Positions 17,078-25,645 of a stretch of DNA of 42,829 nucleotides are shown here, piece after piece. Below the pieces are notes generated by a model. The model worked only from the letters and a program-made list of their open reading frames with translations, made no database searches and had not been told where the DNA came from. Position numbers and translations under genes: made by a program. This DNA is from JACCTH01 sp036556085 (lineage in GTDB: Bacteria; Actinomycetota; Acidimicrobiia; Spongiisociales; ZC4RG35), in NCBI GenBank assembly GCA_036556085.1, contig DATBKE010000040.1, forward strand, positions 1-42,829, written 5' to 3'. Numbering within the stretch: the first letter of the stretch is position 1; each line of letters starts with the position of its first letter.

Positions 17078-17871
17078 GGCCGGGGAAGCCGCTCGAAAAG
17101 GCGTGCCAAATCGCAAGCGGCCTTCACATCGTGGACGCGGATCATGTCGGCCCTATATTCGAGAGCGAGGGTGACGTAGGCCATCACCCGAGGAAATTCT
17201 CGCTTACGAGGGATTGGAATCAACACTGGTCGACTCAACTCGTGGAGAAATCCGCTTTCGCGAATCACCTCGAGCTGAAGACGGGTATAGGCCTCGTAGT
17301 TGCCCCGGTAGTTGAGCGCGATCCCGGGGTCGATGATCACGTCCTTGATTCCCTGGCCCTCGAGAGAGCGGAGGCGATCGCGGAAGAGCTCGGCCGTCCG
17401 CCGACTTTTGTCGGCCCCCGTATCGACGATCCCGACATCATGGGGATTTCTGCCCTCGACATAAACCGCCACGGCCGCGGCGGAAGCTTGCGCCACCGCT
17501 TCCACCATCGCCGGATCCTCCAAGCCACCGGTGTCGTTGATGATCGCAGCCCCCGCTGCCAGACATTCCCGGGCGACTTCGGGCTTCCAGGTGTCGATCG
17601 AGACCACAAATCCGTCCCCGACCAGAGCGGTCACTGCCGGCACGAGACGCGCCAGCTCCTCGGTCGGGGAAAGGGTGGGGTTGTCGAAGTGAGATGACTG
17701 TCCTCCCAAGTCGATAACCGTTGCCCCCCAATCCCGATATCGATGAGCCATCGCCCGCGCCTCGTCGAGATTGCTGGCCACAGTGTGGCGATTGCGCGAC
17801 TCCGGGGAGAGGTTGATAACGGCCATCACGTGCGTGACGCCACCGAAGGACAGGCTGTCAAAAGCTCTCAA
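17074..17871 (-). CDS. Divergent dihydropteroate synthase-like pterin-binding protein
   Basis: A 265-residue TIM-barrel protein of the pterin-binding (DHPS) family. Family landmarks are VMAVINLSPES, VIDLGGQSS, VSIDTWKPEVA, IINDTGG, VIIDPGI and a final IRVHDV. The pterin-pocket Asp, Asn and Asp positions therefore appear kept. The two mobile loops differ: the usual TPDSFSDGG is SPESRNRHT, and the usual ESTRPG is QSSHFD, losing the Thr-Arg pair that contacts the phosphate/pABA side. Start is TTG at 17871, overlapping the upstream gene's stop as TTGA. It may not be the true FolP; substrate unknown. Confidence 0.75.
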   Translation of the reverse strand: MRAFDSLSFGGVTHVMAVINLSPESRNRHTVASNLDEARAMAHRYRDWGATVIDLGGQSSHFDNPTLSPTEELARLVPAVTALVGDGFVVSIDTWKPEVARECLAAGAAIINDTGGLEDPAMVEAVAQASAAAVAVYVEGRNPHDVGIVDTGADKSRRTAELFRDRLRSLEGQGIKDVIIDPGIALNYRGNYEAYTRLQLEVIRESGFLHELSRPVLIPIPRKREFPRVMAYVTLALEYRADMIRVHDVKAACDLARLFERLPRP

Positions 17872-18320
17872 GGTCCGATCAACAACTCTCCATCGAATTG
17901 GGTAACGCCTTCCGGCAGGCGGAGGACAAGGGTCTCCGACCTGGTTTCCCCTGGCGGCACCAATCCGATTTGAACCGGGATGAAGACCCCGCTGACCACC
18001 AGGCTGACAGTTCCTCGCCAGGGATCGGTGCCACGATTCTCGATAGGGACAGTGACTTCCAACCGATTCGGTCCCGCATCCCGCATCGATAGGTTCGTGC
18101 GGAGGTTGGCGCAAACCGGATCACTCCCCGCCTCGATCAGCCGGGAGCCGGTCAGAAGCGGCGTCCCGTCTTCTCCAAACCTGACCTCGAATGGCTGGGC
18201 GATGGCGCCCTGACAACTAACGACGTGGGTCAGGCCCCGCAGCGAACTCAATCCCACTGGGATCAAGAACACCCCGAGCAGCAGCGCCATGGCGAGGCGG
18301 ATTCGAAGCAAAAGCGGCAC
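17868..18320 (-). CDS. Small single-pass membrane or secreted protein, unknown
   Basis: About 150 residues: a short basic start (RIR), one hydrophobic helix (about 8-25), then a predominantly beta-strand outer part ending LPEGVTQFDGELLIGP. The outer part has two cysteines (VVSCQG, DPVCAN). Its strand pattern (VTVPIENRGTDPWRGTVSLVVSG) suggests an immunoglobulin-like fold. I recognise no family. GTG 18320 is chosen because TACCAT lies nine bases before it; an ATG at 18290 would shorten it by ten residues. The open frame upstream is antisense to the GGDEF gene. It is coupled to the DHPS-like gene by TTGA. Confidence 0.6.
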   Translation of the reverse strand: MPLLLRIRLAMALLLGVFLIPVGLSSLRGLTHVVSCQGAIAQPFEVRFGEDGTPLLTGSRLIEAGSDPVCANLRTNLSMRDAGPNRLEVTVPIENRGTDPWRGTVSLVVSGVFIPVQIGLVPPGETRSETLVLRLPEGVTQFDGELLIGP

Positions 18321-18329
18321 GACCGAGCG

Positions 18330-18335
18330 ATGGTA
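18330..18335 (-). promoter_or_regulatory. Probable -10 box of the 17868-18320 gene
   Basis: TACCAT on the minus strand, nine bases before the GTG start. Confidence 0.3.
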
Positions 18336-18368
18336 AGGCCCTCCGTACACTCCGCCCGTGGTTGAGAG

Positions 18369-19205
18369 ATGACCTTCGCCCGCGCCCGCACGATTCTGCT
18401 GATGTCGGGTCTGATTCTCATTCTTTTGGTCGGCCTGGTGGCCATATCCCGAGGTGTTGATCTCGTCGAGGTAACCGCCACTCTTCTTTTCATCCCGGTG
18501 TTCGCGGGTTTCTTGTTCGGAGGGGTCCGGGGTGGATTCGCCCTCGGTGTTGTGGCAGCGGTGGCATATGTCCTCTTGCGAATCCCATCTCTGCAGCTGG
18601 TGGGCCTGACGCCCCTCGCCGGCCAGATCGCCGCCCGGGTGGTCGGCTACCTCGGCTTCGGACTGGGTGGAGGGTGGGCCGCGCAGTACATCAAGGCCGC
18701 CCTCGACAAGTTCGAGTTGCACGACGACATTGACGACGAGACCGGAGTCGGCAATGCCCGGTCGATGATCGAGATCACCGACACCGAAAAAGCTCGGGCC
18801 GACCGATATCAAAAGGTCTTCTCGGTGGTGCTCGCCGACGTTTCCGCAGCAAAGTGGGTGGCTGATCCGGCGCGCAAGCAGCGAGCTGTCTTGCGAGACC
18901 TTGGACAACGACTCGAGAGAGCGATTCGTAGCTCAGACCATGCTGCTCACGCTCGTCGTGGGGATCACCACTTGATCGGGCTGGTCCTCCCAGAAACAGG
19001 CCCGGAGGGCGCTCGCATCGCCAGCGAAAACCTCGGCAAGCTCCTGACAGAAGTATCGGGAGAGGCGGCCGGCGTTCGACTGGCCGTCGCCACCTATCCC
19101 GGCGATGGCATCGACCCCATCCTCGAACTCTGGCGCGAGCTCGACCGCGCCGGGAGACCGGTCGATCGAGAGGAAGAAGCACGTCGCCCTCGTCCCATGT
19201 CGTAA
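18369..19205 (+). CDS. Membrane protein with degenerate GGDEF domain
   Basis: A 278-residue protein with about four hydrophobic helices (roughly 6-30, 38-56, 58-76, 84-106) followed by a GGDEF-like fold. Landmarks: DDETGVGNARSMIEI in place of DxLTGLxNRR, RADRYQKVFSVVLADVS keeping the first metal Asp, and RRGDHHLIGLVLPETG where R(Y)GGDEF should be. The active-site loop is thus lost, so cyclase activity is unlikely. It could bind nucleotide or act as a signalling scaffold. Its last part overlaps the comEC reading frame on the other strand. Confidence 0.75.
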   Translation: MTFARARTILLMSGLILILLVGLVAISRGVDLVEVTATLLFIPVFAGFLFGGVRGGFALGVVAAVAYVLLRIPSLQLVGLTPLAGQIAARVVGYLGFGLGGGWAAQYIKAALDKFELHDDIDDETGVGNARSMIEITDTEKARADRYQKVFSVVLADVSAAKWVADPARKQRAVLRDLGQRLERAIRSSDHAAHARRGDHHLIGLVLPETGPEGARIASENLGKLLTEVSGEAAGVRLAVATYPGDGIDPILELWRELDRAGRPVDREEEARRPRPMS

Positions 19206-21300
19206 TCACCTGGGCTCCGATCCCCTCCAACAACTCGACGACCTCTGGTGCCGGGTGGCCAAAAAGGTTTGGCCCCACACTGATGAGGGCGATTTCGGGT
19301 CGAGTCGCAGCAAGCCAGCCCGGAAGCGACGTATTGCCGCCGTGGTGGGGAACCTTGAGGATGTCGACATCGATTGGCTCTAGTTCGAGCTGGGCGGCCA
19401 CCTCCACGTCACCTGTCATCAAAAGCGAGGCACTTTGCGACCGAACGAGGACGACGATCGACTGATCATTGGCGCTGTCGTAGCGACGCTTGGGGCCCAG
19501 CACCTCAAGCACCATCCCCGCCAGGCCAAGGCGAGTTCCGACGACTGGAGTCACCACTGGAACCGACGCGGCCTCCATCTCGTCGGTGATTTGGTTCCAG
19601 GTGGGATTGGAGTGGTGCTCACCCGCCTTCCAAACCTCGCTGATCGGCAAACGTGTCGCCAGTCCGACCAACCCGGCGATGTGGTCGTCGTGGGGGTGGG
19701 TGGCGACGACTAATCGCAGGCTTCTCACCCGGTACTCATAGAGCGCCTGCCACAGCAAGCGGGGATCGGGTCCGCCGTCGACAAGGACGGCGTCCCCAGT
19801 GGCGGAGATCAACAACGCCGCGTCTCCCTGGCCTACATCGATGAAGACCACGGCTGGACCACTGGTTCCCCGGGGCAAGATCGCCATCACCAGGACTGCC
19901 GAGATGAGAGCAAGCATCACCGGTCGGATACGAGGCCACCGGATGGTGATCAGAATCGACCCGGCTAACAGGGCAATCGCTCCGATGCCGAGTTGGGGGT
20001 ACCAGGCGGCGCTCCTCGCAATTACGAGAACGAGATTGGAAGCCGCCAGCGCCGCCTCGAGCAAAGGTCCGGGTCCGACGATCACCCCCATCGCTCCCAA
20101 CAGCGTCGCGGCTGCGACCAGCGGCGCTGCGAGCAGATTGGTCAGAGGAGACAACAATGGAACGCCATTGCCCTGGGCAAGAAGGAGTGGCGTCACCGCG
20201 ACTTGGGCGGCGATGGTGACTCCGAGCGGTTTTCTGACCAGCCGCGGCATGCTGGAGGGCAGCAGGTCATATCCCACCATGATCCCCGCGGTGGCGATCA
20301 ACGACAGCTGAAAACCGAGGTCTGAGACCAAGGCCGGAGCAGCCAACAAGGCGAGGACCGCCCCGGTGCCAAGCGCGGTCCATGCGTCGATCGCCAGTCC
20401 TGCCGCTCGGCCAACGAAGACAACCGCCGCCATGAGCCCGGCTCTCACCACCGACGGCTCCCAGCGAGTGGCAATCAAGAAAATGGCCAGACCCACCAGG
20501 CCCATCCAACCGCGCCGGCGTGCCCCGATTCCGATCGGTCCCAACAGGAGCCACCAGAGCATGAGAAAGCCAGCGACGTTTGCTCCCGAGACCGCAACGA
20601 AATGCGAAATCCCGGCCCTGCGCATGGCTACCTGGTCGGCATCGGGCAGGTCGGCACTATGCCCGACCAAGAAGCCCGCGAGGAGAGCTTCAGCGGGACG
20701 ATCACCATCCAGCAGGCGAAGAACCCGACGTCGTATTCCGTTGCCCATTGCCACTAACGGGGTCGGGCGACTGGGGAGGACTTCGACATCCTCCGCCTCT
20801 AAAACTCCGGCATAGAAGTGTCCTCCGCCGCTCCCTGACCGGACCGACAGTTGACCGCTGATTCGGACGACCTCGGACCAGAAAATCTCGCGACCGTCAG
20901 GAATCCGGACGAGTAGGTTCGGTCCCCGCCAGTCAGGCTCCCCTGTTCCCGCCATCCCGATGGCACGACCTACAAACCAGCCGCCGCCAAAAGGGCTCGG
21001 TTCGGAATCTTTGTTCGCAATGACGGTCAATGTCTCGAATCCCGAGGGCAGGTGGGCCGTCAACTGCGACTGCTCGCGACCCACGGAGAGTTGTCCGGAG
21101 ATCCATCCCATCCCAACAAGCAGAGGCAACGCGATCAGCGGCAGTCGCCGCCGTCCGCTGCGGGTCAGCCCCACTCCGATCGCCGTGCCTGCGACCGAAA
21201 ACAAAAGGCCCGCTCCCCGGGCGGATCCCGCCCCGGCGGCCACCAGGCACAGAGCCCCGAGAGCCGGCCACGCCATTGGCGGTGGAAGATGCCATCTCAC
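18775..21300 (-). CDS. comEC: DNA uptake channel protein ComEC
   Basis: Natural-transformation channel of 841 residues as read. Order: N-terminal DUF4131-like region, the multi-helix Competence domain (HFVAVSGANVAGFLM, LLAAPLVAAATLLGAMG), and a C-terminal metallo-beta-lactamase domain with VFIDVGQGDA, HPHDDH, LMTGD and VPHHGGNTS. The last conserved motif (TWDEGDVLLPLDRP) ends near 19160. The remaining about 128 residues are Arg-rich and run antisense to the GGDEF gene because no earlier stop exists. It overlaps comEA by 4 bases. The core is certain; the tail may be non-functional extension or the result of a lost stop. Confidence 0.9.
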   Translation of the reverse strand: MRWHLPPPMAWPALGALCLVAAGAGSARGAGLLFSVAGTAIGVGLTRSGRRRLPLIALPLLVGMGWISGQLSVGREQSQLTAHLPSGFETLTVIANKDSEPSPFGGGWFVGRAIGMAGTGEPDWRGPNLLVRIPDGREIFWSEVVRISGQLSVRSGSGGGHFYAGVLEAEDVEVLPSRPTPLVAMGNGIRRRVLRLLDGDRPAEALLAGFLVGHSADLPDADQVAMRRAGISHFVAVSGANVAGFLMLWWLLLGPIGIGARRRGWMGLVGLAIFLIATRWEPSVVRAGLMAAVVFVGRAAGLAIDAWTALGTGAVLALLAAPALVSDLGFQLSLIATAGIMVGYDLLPSSMPRLVRKPLGVTIAAQVAVTPLLLAQGNGVPLLSPLTNLLAAPLVAAATLLGAMGVIVGPGPLLEAALAASNLVLVIARSAAWYPQLGIGAIALLAGSILITIRWPRIRPVMLALISAVLVMAILPRGTSGPAVVFIDVGQGDAALLISATGDAVLVDGGPDPRLLWQALYEYRVRSLRLVVATHPHDDHIAGLVGLATRLPISEVWKAGEHHSNPTWNQITDEMEAASVPVVTPVVGTRLGLAGMVLEVLGPKRRYDSANDQSIVVLVRSQSASLLMTGDVEVAAQLELEPIDVDILKVPHHGGNTSLPGWLAATRPEIALISVGPNLFGHPAPEVVELLEGIGAQVITTWDEGDVLLPLDRPVSRRGRARARVRGWGRCHRRDRWRRPVERRPPLPILLSGACRGFRWRCERPPGLFLGGPARSSGDPHDEREQHGLSYESLSRVVVQGLARQLAACAPDQPPTLLRKRRRAPPRRPFDIGRPELFRCR

Positions 21301-21854
21301 GGCACCACCAGATCGCGCAAGTTCGCCAGCTTGGCCTCGCCGATACCGGGAACGTCGAGCAAGTCTTCGACCGCTCGAAAGGGTCCGTGCTCGCTTCGAT
21401 GAGCGACGATCCGTTCGGCGATCACCGGACCAATCCCGGGCAAATCGTCGAGCTCGGCGGCCGTCGCTCGATTGAGATGGATCCGGCCGTCGCCGCTCGG
21501 GACCGTCGCGGACGCGGTGCCATCGGGCGCGGTCGCCGGCCCGGGAACGATGACCTGGCTGCCATCGGTCAGTGGCTCGGCGAGGTTGATCGCCTCAATC
21601 AATGCTCCGGGCAGTACTCCCCCGGCGGTGGCGATCGCATCGGCCACCCTGGAGCCGGCGGGGAGCTCGACCAGGCCCGGTCGAGCTACCCATCCGCCGA
21701 CGTGGACCGTCAATGAGGACGGCAGCGAATCGGAGTCAGGAATACTTGACATCGTCATTGGCAGAGGAGGAGATGGGCGTCCCCCCCACCACCAACCGGC
21801 TCCCACTGCTATCACCAGCACCACCCACACCGCTAAACCCTGGGGCCGATTCAC
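21297..21854 (-). CDS. comEA: Competence protein ComEA
   Basis: DNA-binding competence protein of 185 residues. It has an N-terminal membrane anchor (about 7-25), a Pro/Ser-rich linker, and an SLBB domain (VHVGGWVARPGLVELPAGSRVADAIATAGG). Two helix-hairpin-helix motifs are at the C-terminus (LDDLPGIGPVIAERIVAHR and LLDVPGIGEAKLANLRD). GTG start preceded by a good GGGAGG ribosome-binding site. First gene of the comEA-comEC pair. Confidence 0.94.
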   Translation of the reverse strand: MNRPQGLAVWVVLVIAVGAGWWWGGRPSPPLPMTMSSIPDSDSLPSSLTVHVGGWVARPGLVELPAGSRVADAIATAGGVLPGALIEAINLAEPLTDGSQVIVPGPATAPDGTASATVPSGDGRIHLNRATAAELDDLPGIGPVIAERIVAHRSEHGPFRAVEDLLDVPGIGEAKLANLRDLVVP

Positions 21855-21911
21855 TCCACCTCCCTCGCGGTCATACCCGACCGGGCGACCGTGGGGAAGG
21901 GGTGTGCGCGG

Positions 21912-21917
21912 TAGGGT
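21912..21917 (+). promoter_or_regulatory. Probable -10 box of ppk2
   Basis: TAGGGT, seven bases before the GTG at 21925. This placement supports that GTG as a leaderless start. Confidence 0.35.
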
Positions 21918-21924
21918 GCCGGCC

Positions 21925-22734
21925 GTGGACGTGGACCGTTATCGGATCGGAGCGGGCGAGGCCGCTGGACTGGGGGACCGTGATCCCTCCGACCAGAGTC
22001 TCTTCGCGGGAGATAAGAAGGCCGGTAAGGCTGCCCTGATCAAGCTCAACAAACGTCTCGAGGAGTTGCAGGAGCTTTTCTACGCCGACAATCGACACCG
22101 GTTGCTGGTGGTATTGCAGGCCACCGACACCGGTGGGAAGGACGGGACCATCTCATCGGTGTTCGATGGTGTCAACCCCCTTGGCGTCAAGGTCGCATCA
22201 TTCAAGAAGCCCACCGAGGCCGAGCTCGCTCACGACTACCTCTGGCGCGTACATCCTCACGTACCGGCCAATGGAGAAATCGTGATTTTCAACCGCAGCC
22301 ATTACGAGGACGTTTTGGTGGTGCGGGTTCACGATCTCGTACCCGAGGAGCGATGGCGTCGGCGCTATGAGCAAATCGTTGATTTCGAAACGCTCCTGAT
22401 CGAAGAGGGCACCACGATCGTCAAGTTCTTCCTGCACATTTCCAAGGACGAACAGCGAGAACGCCTACAGGCTCGACTCGACGATCCACAAAAGCACTGG
22501 AAATTCTCGATGGGAGATCTCGATGAACGCAAGCGCTGGGACGAGTATCAGGCCGCGTTCGAGGAGGCAATCTCAAATACCTCGACCGACTCCGCTCCTT
22601 GGTACGTGATCCCGGCGAATCGCAAGTGGTATCGAAATATCGTGGTGGCCACCATCCTCATCGAGACGTTGGAATCGCTCGAGCTGCGGTTTCCAGAACC
22701 CGAGGAAGACCCGAGCGGAATCGTCGTCGAGTAG
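21925..22734 (+). CDS. ppk2: Polyphosphate kinase 2 family protein
   Basis: A 269-residue PPK2-type kinase that transfers phosphate between polyphosphate and nucleotides. Motifs: QATDTGGKDGTI (Walker A-like, about residues 65-76), NRSHYEDVLVVRVH (Walker B-like), and a long lid with ERLQARLDDPQKHWKFSMGDLDERKRWDEY. A single PPK2 domain of this length usually belongs to the nucleotide-phosphorylating classes; AMP or ADP as substrate cannot be decided. Possible starts are GTG 21916, 21925 and 21931. I chose 21925 from the -10 spacing and the family's MDVDR-type N-terminus. The long in-frame upstream part is antisense to comEA. Confidence 0.93.
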   Translation: MDVDRYRIGAGEAAGLGDRDPSDQSLFAGDKKAGKAALIKLNKRLEELQELFYADNRHRLLVVLQATDTGGKDGTISSVFDGVNPLGVKVASFKKPTEAELAHDYLWRVHPHVPANGEIVIFNRSHYEDVLVVRVHDLVPEERWRRRYEQIVDFETLLIEEGTTIVKFFLHISKDEQRERLQARLDDPQKHWKFSMGDLDERKRWDEYQAAFEEAISNTSTDSAPWYVIPANRKWYRNIVVATILIETLESLELRFPEPEEDPSGIVVE

Positions 22735-22735
22735 C

Positions 22736-23149
22736 TCAGCGGTCGGCGAGCTGGCGAGCCTCACGCTCGAAGGAGATCTCTAGGTAGGCCTGGTGGTGGC
22801 CTAATCCGGCGCGCCGCAGGCGGAGATACTCCGATACGTACCGAACGAGGAATCGCAGGGGACCCAGCTCCCCCCATTGGCGGACGTGAACCAGTTCGTG
22901 CCGGATCAATTGCGCCAAGGCCGAACGGTCGCCAGCGAGTAGGTCGCCACGAACAAAGATCCCCCAGGGCAGCGTCATCGCTCCGACATCGCCTCGCCAG
23001 ACCCTCGTCATCCATCGCGGCGCCCGCCGCACCGGCACCCGATCGATATCGACCAGGCCGCTTGTTCGCGCCATCTCCGCAGGGTCGAAGCCACCCAGGG
23101 CGGCGATCAGCGAAGGCGGGAAGCCCTTCTGAGAATGCCGCCTACCCAA
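22736..23149 (-). CDS. Small HExxH zincin-like protein
   Basis: About 137 residues. The core is LIRHELVHVRQWGELGPLRFLVRYVSEYL, an HExxHxxQ metal-site motif, followed by a helical end rich in acidic and basic residues (YLEISFEREARQLADR) that could supply a third ligand. It lacks a signal peptide. It resembles small uncharacterised DUF4157-like metalloproteins; protease activity is not shown. TTG 23149 overlaps the last codons of leuS; the next candidate is ATG 23074 (112 residues). Convergent with ppk2, one base apart. Confidence 0.65.
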   Translation of the reverse strand: MGRRHSQKGFPPSLIAALGGFDPAEMARTSGLVDIDRVPVRRAPRWMTRVWRGDVGAMTLPWGIFVRGDLLAGDRSALAQLIRHELVHVRQWGELGPLRFLVRYVSEYLRLRRAGLGHHQAYLEISFEREARQLADR

Positions 23150-25574
23150 CGACGAGATTGACAACCTCGGGGGGACGTGACACGACCTTCTCGAGGCGAC
23201 GGTCGCCGACGTGCGCCTTGACCTTGGCAGAGGCCAACGCCAGCTCTTCGGCCTCAGCAGGGGTGATGTCGGCTGCCACCTCGAGTCGATCGCGCACCTT
23301 GCCATTCACCTGAACGATCATCGTCACCGTGCTCTCGGCCACCAGCGCTGGGTCCCATTCGGGCCACGGTTCCAGGGCCAGCATCGACCCCTTCCCCGTC
23401 AACTCCCAGAGCTCATGGGTCAGATGCGGCGCCATTGGCGAGAGCATTTTGAGGAGGTGGCCATAGACCTCGTCGAACACCGAACGGGCCACCCCGCCAT
23501 TTGCTCGGAGCCCATCGATGAGGCGGTTGGTGAGACCCATCAACGCCGCCACTGCAGTGTTGAATCGAAAGCGCTCGATGTCGTCGGTCACCTTCTTGAC
23601 TGTGCGGTGGCTCGTCGCCAGCAATTCCAGATCCGATGTGCTCGGCGCCATCTCGTTGACCTTCCCGATTTCTCCGCGACCGATGCGCCATACGCGATCG
23701 AGAAAGCGATGAGTACCTTCCACCCCGTTGTCATTCCAAATCGCATCGTCGGTGGGGGGGCCGATGAAAAGCTCGAACAGACGAATCGCGTCGGCCCCGT
23801 ATCGGGCGTAGTACTCGTCGGGAGCCACCACGTTGCCCTTTGACTTCGACATCTTGGCGCCGTCTTTAACAATCATTCCTTGAGTAAAGAGCGCAGAGAA
23901 AGGCTCCTCGACATCGACCATCCCCATGTCGTGGAGCACCTTGGTGATGAACCGGGCGTAGAGCAGATGGAGCACCGCGTGCTCGACTCCCCCAACGTAT
24001 TGATCGATCGGCATCCAATAGCGGACCTTGGCCGGATCAAAGATGGCGTCGTCGTTGTCGGCGTCGCAATAGCGCAGGTAGTACCAGGAGGAGTCAACGA
24101 ACGTGTCCATGGTGTCGGTCTCGCGTTGGGCCGGCCCGCCGCAGACAGGGCATTCGACATTCACGAATTCGGGTACCGCCGCCAACGGCGACTCTCCCTC
24201 CGGGGAGTAGTTCTCTACGTCGGGGTGAACCACCGGGAGATCTTTTTCGGGAACGGCCACCAGCCCATCGGTGGGACACTTGATGATCGGAATCGGACAT
24301 CCCCAGTAGCGCTGTCGCGAAATCAGCCAGTCGCGCAGGCGATATTGCACCTTTCCATAGCCGGTGCCTCGCTCTTCGAACCAGGCGATGATCCGTTTCT
24401 TCGCCGCCGCCATATCAAGGCCATCGAGAAAGTCCGAGTTGATCGCCGGTCCGTCGCCGATGTACGCCTCTCCTTCGAAGTCCGTTGGAGGCTGCACTGT
24501 CCGCACGATCTCGATTCCGTAACGCTCGGCGAAATCCCAGTCGCGCTGGTCCTGTCCCGGTACCGCCATGATTGCCCCGGTGCCGTAGGACATGAGGACA
24601 TAGTCGGCGATGTAGATAGGGACTCGGCGATCGTTGACCGGGTTGATGGCAAAGGCACCCGTGAACACACCCGACTTCGCCCCCTCTGCCAACCGCTCGA
24701 TCTCGCTCGACCGGCGGGCGGCAGAGATGTAGTCTCGGGCCTCGGTCTCGTGTTTGCTACCGGCGATTAGCTCTTCAACCAGCGGATGCTCTGGGGCCAT
24801 GACCGCAAACGTCATGCCAAAGACTGTGTCGGGCCGGGTGGTGAACACTTCGAAGGAATGCTCGGTATCGGCCACCTTGATCGTGAACTGGGCACCCTCG
24901 GAGCGGCCGATCCAGTTCTGCTGCATGACTCGAACCCGGTCCGGCCAGTGATCGAGCAGGGCCAGATCGTTGAGGAGTCGCTCGGCGTAATCGGTAATGC
25001 GAAAGAACCACTGCTCGAGATCGCGTCTCTCCACGATCGTCCCGCATCGCTCGCACGCTCCATCCACCACCTGCTCGTTGGCGAGCACCGTCTGGTCCTT
25101 CGGACACCAATTAACTGGGGCCAGCTTCTTGTACGCGAGGCCTTGTTCGAAGAGCTTGAGAAAGAGCCACTGGTCCCAGCGATAGAACTCGGGAGTGTGC
25201 GAGGCGATCTCGCGATCCCAGTCGTAGACCGCCCCCAGCCGCTTCAGCTGCGCTTTCATCGTCTTGATCTTCTCTTCGGTGAAGATCCGAGGGTGAACCC
25301 CGGAATCGATGGCCGCGTTCTCGGCCGGCAGGCCAAATGAATCCCAGCCCATCGGCGAGAGCACGTTGAGGCCCCGCATCGTCTTGTAGCGGGTGATGAG
25401 GTCGACGTAGGTGTAGTTGCGGAGGTGGCCCATGTGCATTTCCCCCGAGGGATAGGGGTACATCTGCACGTTGAAGAACTTGGGCCGATCAGGATCGGGT
25501 TTGACGTTGAAAATCCGCTCCTCGGCCCAACGCCTCTGCCACTTGGGCTCGATGTTGGCGAAGTCGTAGGACAT
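23142..25574 (-). CDS. leuS: Leucyl-tRNA synthetase
   Basis: Class I synthetase of 810 residues that charges tRNA-Leu. The HIGH-type motif is PYPSGEMHMGHLRNY (about 38-52). The CP1 editing domain contains TTRPDTVFG and the mid-region zinc-type Cys clusters (CPVCGG). The KMSKS loop is KDGAKMSKSKGN, followed by the anticodon-binding and C-terminal domains. Complete. TAGCCT lies ten bases before the ATG, suggesting its own promoter. Confidence 0.97.
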   Translation of the reverse strand: MSYDFANIEPKWQRRWAEERIFNVKPDPDRPKFFNVQMYPYPSGEMHMGHLRNYTYVDLITRYKTMRGLNVLSPMGWDSFGLPAENAAIDSGVHPRIFTEEKIKTMKAQLKRLGAVYDWDREIASHTPEFYRWDQWLFLKLFEQGLAYKKLAPVNWCPKDQTVLANEQVVDGACERCGTIVERRDLEQWFFRITDYAERLLNDLALLDHWPDRVRVMQQNWIGRSEGAQFTIKVADTEHSFEVFTTRPDTVFGMTFAVMAPEHPLVEELIAGSKHETEARDYISAARRSSEIERLAEGAKSGVFTGAFAINPVNDRRVPIYIADYVLMSYGTGAIMAVPGQDQRDWDFAERYGIEIVRTVQPPTDFEGEAYIGDGPAINSDFLDGLDMAAAKKRIIAWFEERGTGYGKVQYRLRDWLISRQRYWGCPIPIIKCPTDGLVAVPEKDLPVVHPDVENYSPEGESPLAAVPEFVNVECPVCGGPAQRETDTMDTFVDSSWYYLRYCDADNDDAIFDPAKVRYWMPIDQYVGGVEHAVLHLLYARFITKVLHDMGMVDVEEPFSALFTQGMIVKDGAKMSKSKGNVVAPDEYYARYGADAIRLFELFIGPPTDDAIWNDNGVEGTHRFLDRVWRIGRGEIGKVNEMAPSTSDLELLATSHRTVKKVTDDIERFRFNTAVAALMGLTNRLIDGLRANGGVARSVFDEVYGHLLKMLSPMAPHLTHELWELTGKGSMLALEPWPEWDPALVAESTVTMIVQVNGKVRDRLEVAADITPAEAEELALASAKVKAHVGDRRLEKVVSRPPEVVNLVVG

Positions 25575-25584
25575 GGAAATCCCG

Positions 25585-25590
25585 AGGCTA
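25585..25590 (-). promoter_or_regulatory. Probable -10 box of leuS
   Basis: TAGCCT on the minus strand, ten bases before the leuS ATG. It overlaps a small perfect hairpin, GAGGC-N5-GCCTC, in the 71-base gap after the channel gene. Confidence 0.3.
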
Positions 25591-25645
25591 GTTGCCTCTT
25601 CTGCGCCGGATTTCTGGGCTCCGGGCTTGAGAAAACCGCGCCGCG

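Noticed and set aside
18321..18908. Long upstream extension of the 17868-18320 protein
   Set aside because: Composition is the Gln/Asp/His-rich type seen in shadows; it is antisense to the GGDEF gene.
25585..25599. Terminator between the channel gene and leuS
   Set aside because: The GAGGC-N5-GCCTC stem is short and lacks a U-tract on either strand.
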